Below, in pieces: positions 17,510-26,535 of a DNA stretch of 64,000 nt. A model generated the notes under the pieces. The model searched no databases. It saw nothing but the letters and a program-made list of their open reading frames with translations, and was not told the origin of the DNA. The position numbers and the translations under genes are program-made. Positions within the stretch are counted from its first letter, which is position 1; each line of letters begins with the position of its first letter. The DNA comes from Streptomyces sp. Mut1 (GTDB lineage Bacteria; Actinomycetota; Actinomycetes; Streptomycetales; Streptomycetaceae), in assembly GCF_030719295.1 (NCBI RefSeq), contig NZ_CP120997.1:2170001-2234000 (forward strand), given 5' to 3'.

Positions 17510-18715
17510 GTGTCCGTGCCCCGACCCGATCCTGAGCAGCCCGCTGCGAACGACGCCCATCTCCATGCCGCGACCCTGAAGCGGCTGGAGCAGTCCTCCG
17601 GCCGGCTGGCCGCGAACGCGATCGCCCGCATGGACGAGTCGCTGCCGTGGTACCGGGCGATGCCTCCGGAGAACCGGTCCTGGATCGGCCTGGTGGCCCA
17701 GGCCGGTATCGCCGCGTTCACCGAGTGGTTCCGGCATCCGGAGACCCCGCAGGCGATCTCGACGGACGTCTTCGGGACGGCCCCGCGCGAGCTGACCCGG
17801 GCGATCACACTGCGGCAGACCGTCGAGATGGTGCGCACCACGATCGAGGTCATGGAGGCCGCGATCGACGAGGTGGCCGCGCCCGGCGACGAGTCGGTGC
17901 TGCGCGAGGCGCTGCTCGTCTACGCCCGCGAGATCGCGTTCGCGACCGCCCAGGTGTACGCGCAGGCGGCGGAGGCCCGGGGTGCCTGGGACGCCCGGCT
18001 GGAATCGCTCGTGGTGAACGCGGTGCTGTCCGGGGAGGCCGACGAGGGCGCGGTGTCCCGGGCCGCGGCGCTCGGCTGGAACTCGCCGGAGCACGTCTGC
18101 GTACTGCTCGGCACGGCCCCGGACGGGGACAGCGAGCTGACCGTGGAAGCGATCCGGCGGGCCGCCCGGCACGCCAAGCTCCAGGTGCTGACGGGGGTGC
18201 TCGGCAACCGCCTGGTCGTCATCGCGGGCGGCAGCGACAACCCGCTCCAGGTCGCGAAGGCCCTGATCGGACCGTATGCGGCGGGTCCCGTGGTGGCCGG
18301 TCCCGTGGTGGCCGACCTGCTGGCGGCGACCCGGTCCGCGCAGGCGGCGGCCGCCGGCCTGAAGGCGTGCGGCGCCTGGCAGGACGCGCCGAGGCCGGTG
18401 CTCGCGGACGATCTCCTGCCGGAGCGCGCAATGGCGGGCGACCCTGCCGCGCGCGAGCAGTTGGTGGAGGAGATCTACAGACCGCTCGAAGAAGCGGGCT
18501 CCGCGCTCCTGGAGACGCTGAGTGTCTATCTGGAGCAGGCGAGCAGCCTCGAAGGCGCGGCCCGGATGCTGTTCGTGCATCCCAACACCGTGCGCTACCG
18601 GCTCCGACGTGTGACAGACGTCACCGGCTGGTCGCCTTCCGATGTCCGTTCGGCGTTCACTCTGCGAATCGCCCTGATCCTGGGGCGTCTGGCCGACCGG
18701 GATGTGCAGTCCTAG
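17510..18715 (+). CDS. fasR: PucR-type transcriptional activator of the fatty acid synthase operon
   Basis: A 401-residue regulator immediately upstream of fabD on the same strand. The C-terminus is the PucR/CdaR helix-turn-helix (HTH_30): LEGAARMLFVHPNTVRYRLR and the following TDVTGWSPSDVRSAFTLRIAL. The central part is a GGDEF-like, non-catalytic domain. In Streptomyces coelicolor the gene in this position, FasR, activates fabD-fabH-acpP-fabF, and the same job is expected here. The GTG start at 17510 has a weak TAAGGC hexamer 6 nt upstream and no ribosome binding site; a second GTG at 17516 is possible. Confidence 0.9.
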   Translation: MSVPRPDPEQPAANDAHLHAATLKRLEQSSGRLAANAIARMDESLPWYRAMPPENRSWIGLVAQAGIAAFTEWFRHPETPQAISTDVFGTAPRELTRAITLRQTVEMVRTTIEVMEAAIDEVAAPGDESVLREALLVYAREIAFATAQVYAQAAEARGAWDARLESLVVNAVLSGEADEGAVSRAAALGWNSPEHVCVLLGTAPDGDSELTVEAIRRAARHAKLQVLTGVLGNRLVVIAGGSDNPLQVAKALIGPYAAGPVVAGPVVADLLAATRSAQAAAAGLKACGAWQDAPRPVLADDLLPERAMAGDPAAREQLVEEIYRPLEEAGSALLETLSVYLEQASSLEGAARMLFVHPNTVRYRLRRVTDVTGWSPSDVRSAFTLRIALILGRLADRDVQS

Positions 18716-18736
18716 ACTTTTGTCGGACATCAACAA
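18713..18736 (+). promoter_or_regulatory. Candidate promoter/FasR site before fabD
   Basis: TAGACT overlaps the fasR stop codon, and a TTGT-N9-ACAA inverted element lies at 18720-18736. This 89-bp gap is where the activator must act if it controls the fab genes. The match is short and the assignment is a guess from position. Confidence 0.3.
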
Positions 18737-18804
18737 TTCCCCCTACGGTTCTTCGTCCCTGTCCCCACGGGTGTTCCGGACCGTTCACAAGAGAGAGTGT
18801 GAGG

Positions 18805-19719
18805 GTGCTCGTACTCGTCGCTCCCGGCCAAGGCGCTCAGACGCCCGGCTTCCTGACTCCCTGGCTCGACCTCCCCGGTGCCACCGACCGCATCGCGGCC
18901 TGGTCCGACGCCATCGAGCTCGACCTTGCCCACTTCGGCACCAAGGCCGACGCGGAGGAGATCCGCGACACCGCGGTGGCCCAGCCGCTGCTGGTCGCCG
19001 CCGGTCTGCTCTCGGCCGCCGCGCTCGACGTTTCGCCGGGTGCCGTCGCGGGTCACAGCGTCGGTGAAATCACCGCGGCCACCCTCGCCGGTGTCATCGG
19101 CGAGGAGGCGGCGCTCCGCTTCGTACGCACCCGCGGGCTCGCCATGGCCGAGGCCGCCGCGGTCACGGAGACCGGCATGGCGGCGCTGCTCGGCGGCGAC
19201 CCCGAGGTCACCGTGGAGCATCTGGAGAAGCTCGGGCTGACCCCGGCGAACGTCAACGGGGGCGGCCAGATCGTCGCCGCCGGCACCGCCGAGCAGATCA
19301 CCGCGCTCGCCGAGGACAAGCCGGAGGGTGTGCGCCGCGTGGTGCCGCTGAAGGTGGCCGGCGCGTTCCACACGCACCACATGGCTCCCGCCGTCGAGCG
19401 GCTGCGCGCCGCCGCCGGGGACCTGGACGTGTCCGACCCGACCGTGACGTATGTCTCGAACGCCGACGGCAGGACCGTCGCGACCGGCCACGAGGTCATC
19501 ACCCGGCTCGTGGGCCAGGTCGCCAACCCGGTGCGCTGGGACCTGTGCATGGAGACGTTCAAGGAACTCGGGGTCACCGCGCTCATCGAGGCCTGCCCCG
19601 GCGGCACGCTCACCGGTCTGGCCAAGCGGGCGCTGCCCGGCGTGCGGACCCTCGCGCTCAAGACCCCCGACGACCTCGACGCGGCCCGCGCGCTCATCGC
19701 TGAGCACGCGGGCGCCTAA
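18805..19719 (+). CDS. fabD: Malonyl-CoA:ACP malonyltransferase
   Basis: A 304-residue FabD, which moves malonyl from CoA to AcpP to feed type II fatty acid synthesis. The N-terminal APGQGAQTPGFL block, the nucleophile motif GHSVGEITAA (Ser), the second-site Arg in RFVRTRGLAM and the catalytic His in AGAFHTHHM are all present. The start at GTG 18805 gives the family's usual beginning LVLVAPGQG; GTG 18799 is an alternative. A GAGAGAG stretch upstream serves as ribosome binding site. It is the first gene of the fab operon, 13 bp before fabH. Confidence 0.96.
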   Translation: MLVLVAPGQGAQTPGFLTPWLDLPGATDRIAAWSDAIELDLAHFGTKADAEEIRDTAVAQPLLVAAGLLSAAALDVSPGAVAGHSVGEITAATLAGVIGEEAALRFVRTRGLAMAEAAAVTETGMAALLGGDPEVTVEHLEKLGLTPANVNGGGQIVAAGTAEQITALAEDKPEGVRRVVPLKVAGAFHTHHMAPAVERLRAAAGDLDVSDPTVTYVSNADGRTVATGHEVITRLVGQVANPVRWDLCMETFKELGVTALIEACPGGTLTGLAKRALPGVRTLALKTPDDLDAARALIAEHAGA

Positions 19720-19732
19720 GGAGCCCGAGAGC

Positions 19733-20734
19733 ATGTCGAAGATCAAGCCCAGCAAGGGCGCCCCGTACGCACGGATCATGGGTGTCGGCGGCTACCGCCC
19801 GACCCGGGTCGTGCCGAACGAGGTGATCCTCGAAACGATCGACTCGTCCGACGAGTGGATTCGCTCCCGCTCCGGCATCGCGACCCGTCACTGGGCCTCC
19901 GACCAGGAGACCGTGGCGGCGATGTCCGTCGAGGCGGCCGGCAAGGCCATCGCGGACGCCGGGATCACGCCGGAGCAGATCGGCGGCGTCATCGTCTCCA
20001 CCGTCTCGCACTTCAAGCAGACCCCGGCCATCGCGACCGAGATCGCCCACAAGGTCGGCGCTGGCAAGCCCGCCGCCTTCGACATCTCGGCGGGCTGCGC
20101 GGGCTTCGGCTACGGGCTGACCCTCGCCAAGGGCATGATCGTCGAGGGCTCGGCCCAGTACGTACTCGTCATCGGCGTGGAGCGGCTGAGCGACCTCACC
20201 GACCTGACGGACCGGGCCACGGCGTTCCTGTTCGGCGACGGCGCCGGCGCGGTCATCGTGGGCCCGTCCGACGTGCCCGCCATAGGCCCGACCGTCTGGG
20301 GCTCCGAGGGCGACAAGTCCGAGACGATCAAGCAGACCGTGGCGTGGGACACCTTCCACGCCGACCGGCCGGAGAAGTTCCCGGCCATCACGCAGGAGGG
20401 CCAGGCGGTGTTCCGCTGGGCCGTCTTCGAGATGGCGAAGGTCGCCCAGCAGGCGCTGGACGCGGCCGGGATCGCCCCGGAAGACCTGGACGTCTTCATC
20501 CCGCACCAGGCCAACATGCGGATCATCGACTCGATGGTGAAGACCCTGAAGCTGCCGGAGGGCGTCATGGTCGCCCGTGACGTGGAAACCACCGGCAACA
20601 CCTCCGCCGCCTCGATTCCGCTCGCGATGGAGCGGCTTCTGGCGACCGGTCAGGCAAAGAGCGGCGACACCGCGCTCGTCATCGGCTTCGGGGCGGGTCT
20701 CGTCTACGCCGCGACGGTCGTTACCCTCCCCTAG
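19733..20734 (+). CDS. fabH: 3-oxoacyl-ACP synthase III
   Basis: A 333-residue FabH that condenses a short acyl-CoA starter with malonyl-ACP. The catalytic Cys122 sits in ISAGCAGFGYG, the His in IPHQANMRI and the Asn in GNTSAAS. In Streptomyces FabH accepts branched starters as well as acetyl-CoA, setting the iso/anteiso fatty acid pattern. AAGGAG lies before ATG 19733. It is the second gene of the fab operon, followed by acpP after 63 bp. Confidence 0.97.
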   Translation: MSKIKPSKGAPYARIMGVGGYRPTRVVPNEVILETIDSSDEWIRSRSGIATRHWASDQETVAAMSVEAAGKAIADAGITPEQIGGVIVSTVSHFKQTPAIATEIAHKVGAGKPAAFDISAGCAGFGYGLTLAKGMIVEGSAQYVLVIGVERLSDLTDLTDRATAFLFGDGAGAVIVGPSDVPAIGPTVWGSEGDKSETIKQTVAWDTFHADRPEKFPAITQEGQAVFRWAVFEMAKVAQQALDAAGIAPEDLDVFIPHQANMRIIDSMVKTLKLPEGVMVARDVETTGNTSAASIPLAMERLLATGQAKSGDTALVIGFGAGLVYAATVVTLP

Positions 20735-20797
20735 GCACACCGGGTCTTTTCGCCCGGACGTCCGAACCCAGCAGATATACACCGAAGGAGCGCCGAC

Positions 20798-21046
20798 ATG
20801 GCCGCCACGCAGGAAGAGATCGTCAAGGGTCTCGCCGACATCGTCAACGAGATCGCCGGCATTCCGGCCGAGGACGTCCAGCTGGACAAGTCCTTCACGG
20901 ACGACCTGGACGTCGACTCGCTGTCCATGGTCGAGGTCGTCGTCGCCGCCGAGGAGCGCTTCGACGTGAAGATCCCCGACGAGGACGTCAAGAACCTCAA
21001 GACCGTCGGCGACGCCGCGGACTACATCCTCAAGCACCAGGCCTGA
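20798..21046 (+). CDS. acpP: Acyl carrier protein of fatty acid synthesis
   Basis: An 82-residue AcpP. The phosphopantetheine attachment Ser41 is in DLDVDSLSMVEVV, and the protein is very acidic, as expected. It carries growing acyl chains between the Fab enzymes. The spacer before it has AAGGAG 8 nt upstream of the ATG. A 7-bp hairpin follows in the gap before fabF, which may reduce read-through so that the carrier is made in excess. Confidence 0.97.
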   Translation: MAATQEEIVKGLADIVNEIAGIPAEDVQLDKSFTDDLDVDSLSMVEVVVAAEERFDVKIPDEDVKNLKTVGDAADYILKHQA

Positions 21047-21064
21047 TCCAGCCGGATCGTGTGT

Positions 21065-21082
21065 CGCCACCCGGCGGTGGCG
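21065..21082 (+). terminator. Short hairpin between acpP and fabF (possible attenuator or RNA-processing site)
   Basis: CGCCACC (21065-21071) pairs with GGTGGCG (21076-21082) around CGGC. A perfect 7-bp stem in a 77-bp intergenic gap inside an operon may tune the ratio of AcpP to FabF. The role is inferred. Confidence 0.4.
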
Positions 21083-21123
21083 CCGCTGATTCACGACCCC
21101 CTACACGTGGAGAAGATTTTCCA

Positions 21124-22386
21124 GTGAACTCGACCAATCGCACCGTGGTCGTCACCGGTATCGGCGCAACCACTCCGCTGGGTGGCGATTCCGCATCGAC
21201 CTGGGAAGGTCTGATGGCCGGCCGTTCCGGCGTCAAGCCTCTTGAGGGCGAACGTTTCGCCGAGCTGCCTGTTCGGATCGCGGCCCTGGCCGCCGTCGAT
21301 CCCGCTGACGTCCTGCCCCGTCCGCTCGCCCGTCGTCTGGACCGCTCGGCGCAGTTCGCGCTGATCGCGGCCCGTGAGGCGTGGGCGGACGCGGGTTTCA
21401 CCGGCAAGGCCGGTGAGGACGAGAAGATCCAGCCCGAGCGGCTCGGTTCGGTCATCGCCTCCGGTATCGGCGGCGTGATCACCCTGCTCGACCAGTACGA
21501 CGTGCTGAAGGAGAAGGGCGTACGCCGCGTCTCCCCGCACACCGTGCCCATGCTGATGCCCAACGGCCCGGCGGCGAACGTGGGCATCGAGGTGAACGCC
21601 CAGGCGGGCGTCCACACCCCGGTCTCCGCCTGCGCGTCCGGGGCCGAGGCGATCGGTTACGCCGTCGAGATGATCCGCACCGGCCGTGCCGATGTGGTCC
21701 TCGCCGGGGGCACCGAGGCGGCGATCCACCCGCTTCCGATCGCCGCGTTCGCCAACATGATGGCGATGTCCAAGAGCAACGACGAGCCGGAGAAGGCGTC
21801 CCGGCCGTACGACGTGGGCCGCGACGGCTTCGTCCTCGGTGAGGGCGCCGGCGTCGTCGTGCTGGAGTCCGCGGAACACGCGGCGAAGCGTGGCGCCCGG
21901 GTCTACTGCGAGGTGCTGGGCCAGGGACTGTCCGCGGACGCCCACCACATCGCGCAGCCCGAGCCGACGGGCCGCGGCATCGCCGCGGCGATGCAGAACC
22001 TGCTGGACCAGACGGACCTGAAGCCGTCGGAGGTCGTCCACCTGAACGCCCACGCGACGTCCACGCCCCAGGGCGACATCGCGGAGGTCAAGGCCCTGCG
22101 GAAGGTCCTCGGTGAGGACCTGGACCACGTGGCGATCTCCGCGACGAAGTCGATGACCGGTCACCTGCTCGGTGGCGCGGGCGGCATCGAGACCGTGGCC
22201 ACGGTCCTGGCGCTGCACCACCGGATGGCTCCGCCGACGATCAACGTCGACGAGCTGGACGCGTCGGTCGAGGCGGACATCGTCCGCGGCGAGCCGAGGC
22301 CGCTTCCGGAGGGTCCGATCGCGGCGATCAACAACTCGTTCGGATTCGGCGGGCACAACGTGGTGCTGGCGTTCCGCAGCGTGTGA
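21124..22386 (+). CDS. fabF: 3-oxoacyl-ACP synthase II
   Basis: A 420-residue elongating ketosynthase. Cys170 is in TPVSACASGAEAIGYA, and the two histidines are in NAHATSTPQGD and SMTGHLLGGAGG. GTG 21124 follows GGAGA 10 nt upstream; the reading frame is open further upstream without a plausible start. It is the last gene of the fab operon and is followed after 21 bp by a strong terminator. Confidence 0.97.
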   Translation: MNSTNRTVVVTGIGATTPLGGDSASTWEGLMAGRSGVKPLEGERFAELPVRIAALAAVDPADVLPRPLARRLDRSAQFALIAAREAWADAGFTGKAGEDEKIQPERLGSVIASGIGGVITLLDQYDVLKEKGVRRVSPHTVPMLMPNGPAANVGIEVNAQAGVHTPVSACASGAEAIGYAVEMIRTGRADVVLAGGTEAAIHPLPIAAFANMMAMSKSNDEPEKASRPYDVGRDGFVLGEGAGVVVLESAEHAAKRGARVYCEVLGQGLSADAHHIAQPEPTGRGIAAAMQNLLDQTDLKPSEVVHLNAHATSTPQGDIAEVKALRKVLGEDLDHVAISATKSMTGHLLGGAGGIETVATVLALHHRMAPPTINVDELDASVEADIVRGEPRPLPEGPIAAINNSFGFGGHNVVLAFRSV

Positions 22387-22407
22387 CGTTTCCGCGCGCT
22401 CGCGCGT

Positions 22408-22442
22408 GAAGCCCGCGTCCCCCGTGTGGGGGCGCGGGCTTC
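22408..22442 (+). terminator. Strong terminator of the fab operon
   Basis: GAAGCCCGCG and CCCCC (22408-22423) pair with GGGGG and CGCGGGCTTC (22428-22442) around GTGT, with one bulged base, followed by TCGTTGT. It lies between convergent fabF and the DUF3145 gene and may serve both. Confidence 0.88.
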
Positions 22443-22477
22443 GTCGTTGTCGCCGGGGGCTCGGCAGCCCCCGGCGG

Positions 22478-22972
22478 TCACACCACCTGGTGCAGCCAGC
22501 GGACGGGCGCGCCCTCGCCCGCATGGCGGAACGACTCCAGTTCGTCGTCCCACGGCTTGCCGAGGAGTTTGGCGATCTCGGACTCCAGGTCCGTCTCGCC
22601 GCCGATCGAGCGGGCCAGCGCCGCGCGCAGGCGGTCCTCCGGGACGAGGATGTCGCCGTGCATGCCGGTGACCGCGTGGAAGATGCCCAGCGCGGGCGTC
22701 GAGCTGTAGCGCTCGCCCTCCGCCGTGGGAGACGGCTCCGCCGTCACCTCGAAGCGGAGGAGGTCCCAGCCGCGGAGCGCGGAGGCGAGCTTCGACGCCG
22801 TGCCGGGGCGGGCCCGCCAGGAGAACTCCGAGCGCCAGGTGCCCGGCGCGGCCGGCTGTCTGATCCAGTCCAGCTGCACCCGCCCACCGAGGACACCCGC
22901 CACCGCCCACTCGACGTGGGGGCAGAGCGCGCGCGGTGCGGAGTGAACGTACAGGACTCCACGTGTCGTCAC
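22478..22972 (-). CDS. DUF3145 family protein
   Basis: A 164-residue protein with the full DUF3145 pattern: TTRGVLYVHSAPRALCPHVE at the start, WAVAGVLG, FSWRARPGTASKLASALRGW, and GEGAPVRWLHQVV at the end. It is an actinobacterial core protein of unknown function that is often found beside the fab genes, as here. GTG 22972 follows GGAGGT 4 nt upstream. It is convergent with fabF. Confidence 0.93.
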   Translation of the reverse strand: MTTRGVLYVHSAPRALCPHVEWAVAGVLGGRVQLDWIRQPAAPGTWRSEFSWRARPGTASKLASALRGWDLLRFEVTAEPSPTAEGERYSSTPALGIFHAVTGMHGDILVPEDRLRAALARSIGGETDLESEIAKLLGKPWDDELESFRHAGEGAPVRWLHQVV

Positions 22973-23251
22973 CGGGACCTCCAGTGTGGGACGAGGTTCG
23001 CCTTCCCCAGCGGCCTGTCATCAGTAAACAGCATCGGGGGTTATTCTCCGGAAAAGCGACAGTATGTGACGTGATGTGATGTTCGGATGCCACCCGAGTG
23101 GAGCCGGGCGTCCGAGGGAGCCACTGGTCCGACGGGGAAAAACTACCGCGCCCGGCCGTCCCGGGTGTGACGTACCGTCGGTCCGGGGCCCTTCTTCGCT
23201 CAGTCTTCACCCGGCAGAGCGTCCGGGCGTGAATGAGGAGGAGACCAGGCC

Positions 23252-24163
23252 ATGCCGGATCGGTCCGTACGGCACCGCTCGCGCACCGCACTGGCCGGGC
23301 TGGCGGCCCTGGCGTTCGCCGGTGCGGCGGTGCTGACCGGCTGTGACACGGGACACGACGGGACGACGAAGGGGTCGGCTCCGGCCGAGCGCCACGCCCC
23401 GGCGGCGGGCCCCGTCTGGAACCCGAGCCCCGGTTCCATCGCGGCGGTCGGCGACTCGATCACGCGCGGGTTCGACGCCTGCTCGGTGCTGGCCGACTGC
23501 CCGGAGGTGTCGTGGTCGACGGGCACGGACAGCGCGGTGAAGAGTCTCGCGGTACGCCTCCTCGGCGCCCGAGCGGCCGATCACACCTGGAACCACGCCG
23601 AGACGGGCGCCCGGATGGCCCAGCTGCCGGAGCAGATGGCGGCGGCAGCGGCGGAGGACCCGGACCTGGTGACCGTGATGATCGGCGCCAACGACGCCTG
23701 CCGGGACTCGGTGCGGGCCATGACCCCGGTGGACGACTTCCGCGCGTCGTTCGAGGCGTCGATGCGCCGGCTGCGCGGCGGGGCGCCCAAGGCGCAGGTG
23801 TACGTGTCGAGCGTGCCGGACCTGAAGCGGCTGTGGTCGCAGGGGCGTGCCAATCAGCTGGGCAAGCAGATCTGGAAGCTGGGCATCTGCAAGTCGATGC
23901 TGAGCGACGCGGACAACATGGGCGCGGCGGCGGTCGCCCGCCGCGCGGCCGTGCAGGACCGCGTCGTGGCGTACAACGAGGTGCTGCGCGAGGTGTGCGC
24001 GAAGGACAGCCGCTGCCGGTACGACGGCGGGGCGGTGTTCGACTACCGGTTCACCGGCAAGCAGCTCAGCCAGTGGGACTGGTTCCACCCCGGCCGCAAC
24101 GGTCAGGCCAGGCTCGCCGAGATCGCGTACCGCAACGTCACGGCGGTCCGCCCGCCCGCGTAA
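23252..24163 (+). CDS. SGNH/GDSL hydrolase lipoprotein
   Basis: A 303-residue secreted lipoprotein. The signal ends in a lipobox VLTG-Cys31. The SGNH catalytic set is visible: Ser69 in AAVGDSITRG, the conserved Gly in NHAETGARM, Asn in MIGANDACR, and Asp276/His279 in WDWFHPG. Five further cysteines in the mature part could form disulfides. The family contains esterases and lipases; the substrate is unknown. GAGGAGGAG precedes the ATG. The 279 bp upstream shows no other gene. Confidence 0.9.
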   Translation: MPDRSVRHRSRTALAGLAALAFAGAAVLTGCDTGHDGTTKGSAPAERHAPAAGPVWNPSPGSIAAVGDSITRGFDACSVLADCPEVSWSTGTDSAVKSLAVRLLGARAADHTWNHAETGARMAQLPEQMAAAAAEDPDLVTVMIGANDACRDSVRAMTPVDDFRASFEASMRRLRGGAPKAQVYVSSVPDLKRLWSQGRANQLGKQIWKLGICKSMLSDADNMGAAAVARRAAVQDRVVAYNEVLREVCAKDSRCRYDGGAVFDYRFTGKQLSQWDWFHPGRNGQARLAEIAYRNVTAVRPPA

Positions 24164-24174
24164 AGTCGGTGATC

Positions 24175-25173
24175 ATGGAGACGCGTTCGAATACGGTGGT
24201 CGGTACGGAGCACTTCGGCACGCTCGGGGACGGCACCGCCGTGCACCGCTGGACGCTGGAGCGGGACGGCACGCGGGTGCGCGTCCTGACGTACGGCGGC
24301 ATCGTGCAGTCGGCCGAGGTCCCGGACCGGGACGGGGCGCGGGACGACATCGCCCTCGGGCTGCCGGACCTGGCCTCGTACCAGGAGTACACGGGCCCGT
24401 ACTTCGGCGCGCTGGTCGGCCGGTACGCGAACCGGATCGGCGGGGCGGCCTTCGAGCTGGACGGCCGGACCCACCACCTCACGCGCAACGAGGGCCGCAA
24501 CCATGTGCACGGCGGGGCGTGCGGCTTCGACAAGCGGGTGTGGGACGCCCGCGAGGTCGAGGGCGGTGTGGAGCTGTCCCTCGTCTCGGCGGACGGCGAG
24601 GAGGGCTTCCCCGGCCGGGTGGAGCTGACGGCGGCGTACACCCTGGACCAGGGCGGCGCGCTGCGGATCGCGTACCGGGCGGTGACGGACGCGCCGACCG
24701 TGCTGAACCTGACGAACCACACCTACTGGAACCTCGCGGGCGCCGGCAGCGGCAGCGCGCTCGGGCAGCGGCTGCGGATCGCGGCGGGGGCGGTCACCCC
24801 GGTGGACGCGGAGTCGCTGCCGACGGGCGAGTTCCTGCCGGTGGAGGGCACCCGGTTCGACTTCCGCGAGCCCCGGCCGGTGACCGGGGAGTACGACCAC
24901 AACTTCGTGCTGGACGCGCCGGGGCCGCTTCCGGCGGCGGAGCTGCACGACGAGGTGTCGGGGCGTGTCCTGACGGTCACGACGACCGAGCCGGGGCTCC
25001 AGCTGTACACGGCGGACCACTTCGACGGGCGGCCGTTCGGCCCGTGCGCCGGGATCGCCCTGGAGACGCAGCACTTCCCGGACTCGCCGAACCGTCCGGA
25101 GTTCCCGAGCACGGTGCTGCGGCCGGGCGAGGAGTACGTGTCGACGACGGTGTACGGGTTCTCGGTGCGCTGA
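24175..25173 (+). CDS. Aldose 1-epimerase (galactose mutarotase)
   Basis: A 332-residue mutarotase that interconverts alpha and beta anomers of hexoses. Signature blocks are GRYANRIGGAAF, a first active-site His in RNHVHGGACGFD, the catalytic His in NLTNHTYWNLAG, and the catalytic Glu near the C-terminus in IALETQHFPDSPN. It starts 11 bp after the GDSL gene with no ribosome binding site; TAAAGT overlapping the GDSL stop ends 8 nt before the ATG, so it may have its own leaderless promoter. It is convergent, 6 bp apart, with the EI24 gene. Confidence 0.93.
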   Translation: METRSNTVVGTEHFGTLGDGTAVHRWTLERDGTRVRVLTYGGIVQSAEVPDRDGARDDIALGLPDLASYQEYTGPYFGALVGRYANRIGGAAFELDGRTHHLTRNEGRNHVHGGACGFDKRVWDAREVEGGVELSLVSADGEEGFPGRVELTAAYTLDQGGALRIAYRAVTDAPTVLNLTNHTYWNLAGAGSGSALGQRLRIAAGAVTPVDAESLPTGEFLPVEGTRFDFREPRPVTGEYDHNFVLDAPGPLPAAELHDEVSGRVLTVTTTEPGLQLYTADHFDGRPFGPCAGIALETQHFPDSPNRPEFPSTVLRPGEEYVSTTVYGFSVR

Positions 25174-25179
25174 GGCGTC

Positions 25180-25965
25180 TCAGCCCTCGGCGGCCACCGC
25201 GCCCCCGCCCTTCTCGTCGTCCGTCTCCGCCTCGCCGGTCAGTCCGCGGGCCAGCAGGGTCGCCCCCGCGACGGCCCCCGGCATCAGGAAGACGGCGACG
25301 AACGGCAGCATGAAGGCGAGCCCGAGCGGTACGCCGAAGCCGAGGGTGCGCAGGCGGTGGCCGCGCAGCAGGGCGAGGCGGTCCTTCAGCACCATGCCCC
25401 GGCGCTGGAGCGCGACGGCGGTCAGCTCCTCGGCGAGGAAGTACCCGGTGACGCAGAAGCCGATGACGGGCACGACGGTCTGCCCGGCGACGGGCACGAA
25501 GCCGAGGGCGAAGAGGAGGACCGCGTACAGCCCGACGCGCGCCAGGATGCGCACGCTGTCGCGGGCGGAGATCCACAGCTCGCGCAGGAGCGGCAGCCCG
25601 GACTCGGGGACCGTGCCGCCCTCGGTGCGGTCGACCTCCTCGGAGAGCGCCTCGTAGAAGGGCTGTCCGACCAGCAGGGTCACGGCGGTGAAGGTGATCA
25701 CGGCCAGGAAGAGGCCGAGGACGAAGACCAGCACGGTCAGGGCGTTGCGCAGCAGGCCGGGCCACGGCGACGACCAGTCGTCGGCGAACGGCGTCGCCCA
25801 TTCCACCAGGTCGTCGGCGCCGTAGCCGAGGCCGATGAGGGCGCCCGCGTACAGGACGAGGGTGATGAGGCCGGGCAGCAGCCCTATGCCGAACCATCTG
25901 CCGTGGCCGAGGACCCAGCGCTGGCCCTTGATCAGATAACCGAGCCCCGCCCCGAGATCACGCAT
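25180..25965 (-). CDS. EI24 domain (CysZ-like) membrane protein
   Basis: A 261-residue integral membrane protein with about five or six helices. The EI24/CysZ pattern is seen in LLPGLITLVLYAGALIGLG, FTAVTLLVGQPFYEALSEEV (the conserved PFY), RILARVGLYAVLLFALGFVP, and GYFLAEELTAVALQRRGM. E. coli CysZ takes up sulfate; actinobacterial members are not characterised. The acidic C-terminal tail is cytoplasmic. TAGGCT on the minus strand ends 6 nt before ATG 25965, so it is probably leaderless. Confidence 0.88.
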   Translation of the reverse strand: MRDLGAGLGYLIKGQRWVLGHGRWFGIGLLPGLITLVLYAGALIGLGYGADDLVEWATPFADDWSSPWPGLLRNALTVLVFVLGLFLAVITFTAVTLLVGQPFYEALSEEVDRTEGGTVPESGLPLLRELWISARDSVRILARVGLYAVLLFALGFVPVAGQTVVPVIGFCVTGYFLAEELTAVALQRRGMVLKDRLALLRGHRLRTLGFGVPLGLAFMLPFVAVFLMPGAVAGATLLARGLTGEAETDDEKGGGAVAAEG

Positions 25966-26018
25966 GGCGTCAGCCTAACGGGATCGGGGGCGGGGCCTGT
26001 TCGGCGAGGAGGGGCAGG

Positions 26019-26447
26019 TCAGGCGACCGAGAGCTCCACCTTGATGTTGCCGCGGGTGGCGTTCGAGTACGGGCAGACCTGGTGGGCCTTCTCGATGAGC
26101 GCCCGCGCGGTCGCCGCGTCGGCGTTCGGGATGGTCGCGGTGATCGCGACCTCCAGGCCGAAGCCGCCGGCCTCGGTCTTGCCGATGGAGACCGCGGCGG
26201 TCACCGTCGAGCCGGAGATGTCGGCCTTCTCCTGGCGGGCGACGACGCCCAGCGCGCCCTGGAAGCAGGCGCTGTAGCCGGCGGCGAACAGTTGCTCCGG
26301 GTTGGTGCCGGCGCCGCTGCCGCCCATCTCCTTCGGCGGGTTGACGACGACGTCGAGCTTGCCGTCGTCCGAGGAGACGCGGCCGTCACGGCCGTTCTCC
26401 GCGGTGGCGACAGCGGTGTACGCGACGGCAATGTCCTGAATGGTCAT
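26019..26447 (-). CDS. ohr: Organic hydroperoxide resistance protein (OsmC/Ohr)
   Basis: A 142-residue thiol peroxidase. The reactive Cys61 lies in AAGYSACFQGAL and the resolving Cys125 in HQVCPYSNATRGNI, the exact Ohr arrangement that separates it from OsmC. It reduces organic peroxides using lipoylated partners. AGGAGGA stands before ATG 26447. It is transcribed on the same strand as the oxidoreductase at 26536; the gap is 88 bp. A MarR-type gene nearby (27705) could be an OhrR-like regulator but lacks a clear redox Cys near its N-terminus. Confidence 0.95.
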   Translation of the reverse strand: MTIQDIAVAYTAVATAENGRDGRVSSDDGKLDVVVNPPKEMGGSGAGTNPEQLFAAGYSACFQGALGVVARQEKADISGSTVTAAVSIGKTEAGGFGLEVAITATIPNADAATARALIEKAHQVCPYSNATRGNIKVELSVA

Positions 26448-26535
26448 GCTGAGGATTCCTCCTGCTGGTGCGCCGCGACTCGCGCCCACGATCGCGACGG
26501 CCTGGAACGAGACTAACGGGTGCCGGCGGGGCGGT

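Noticed and set aside
17647..19719. 690-residue frame spanning fasR and fabD
   Set aside because: The first two thirds are an out-of-frame reading of fasR; the FabD homology begins at LVLVAPGQG.
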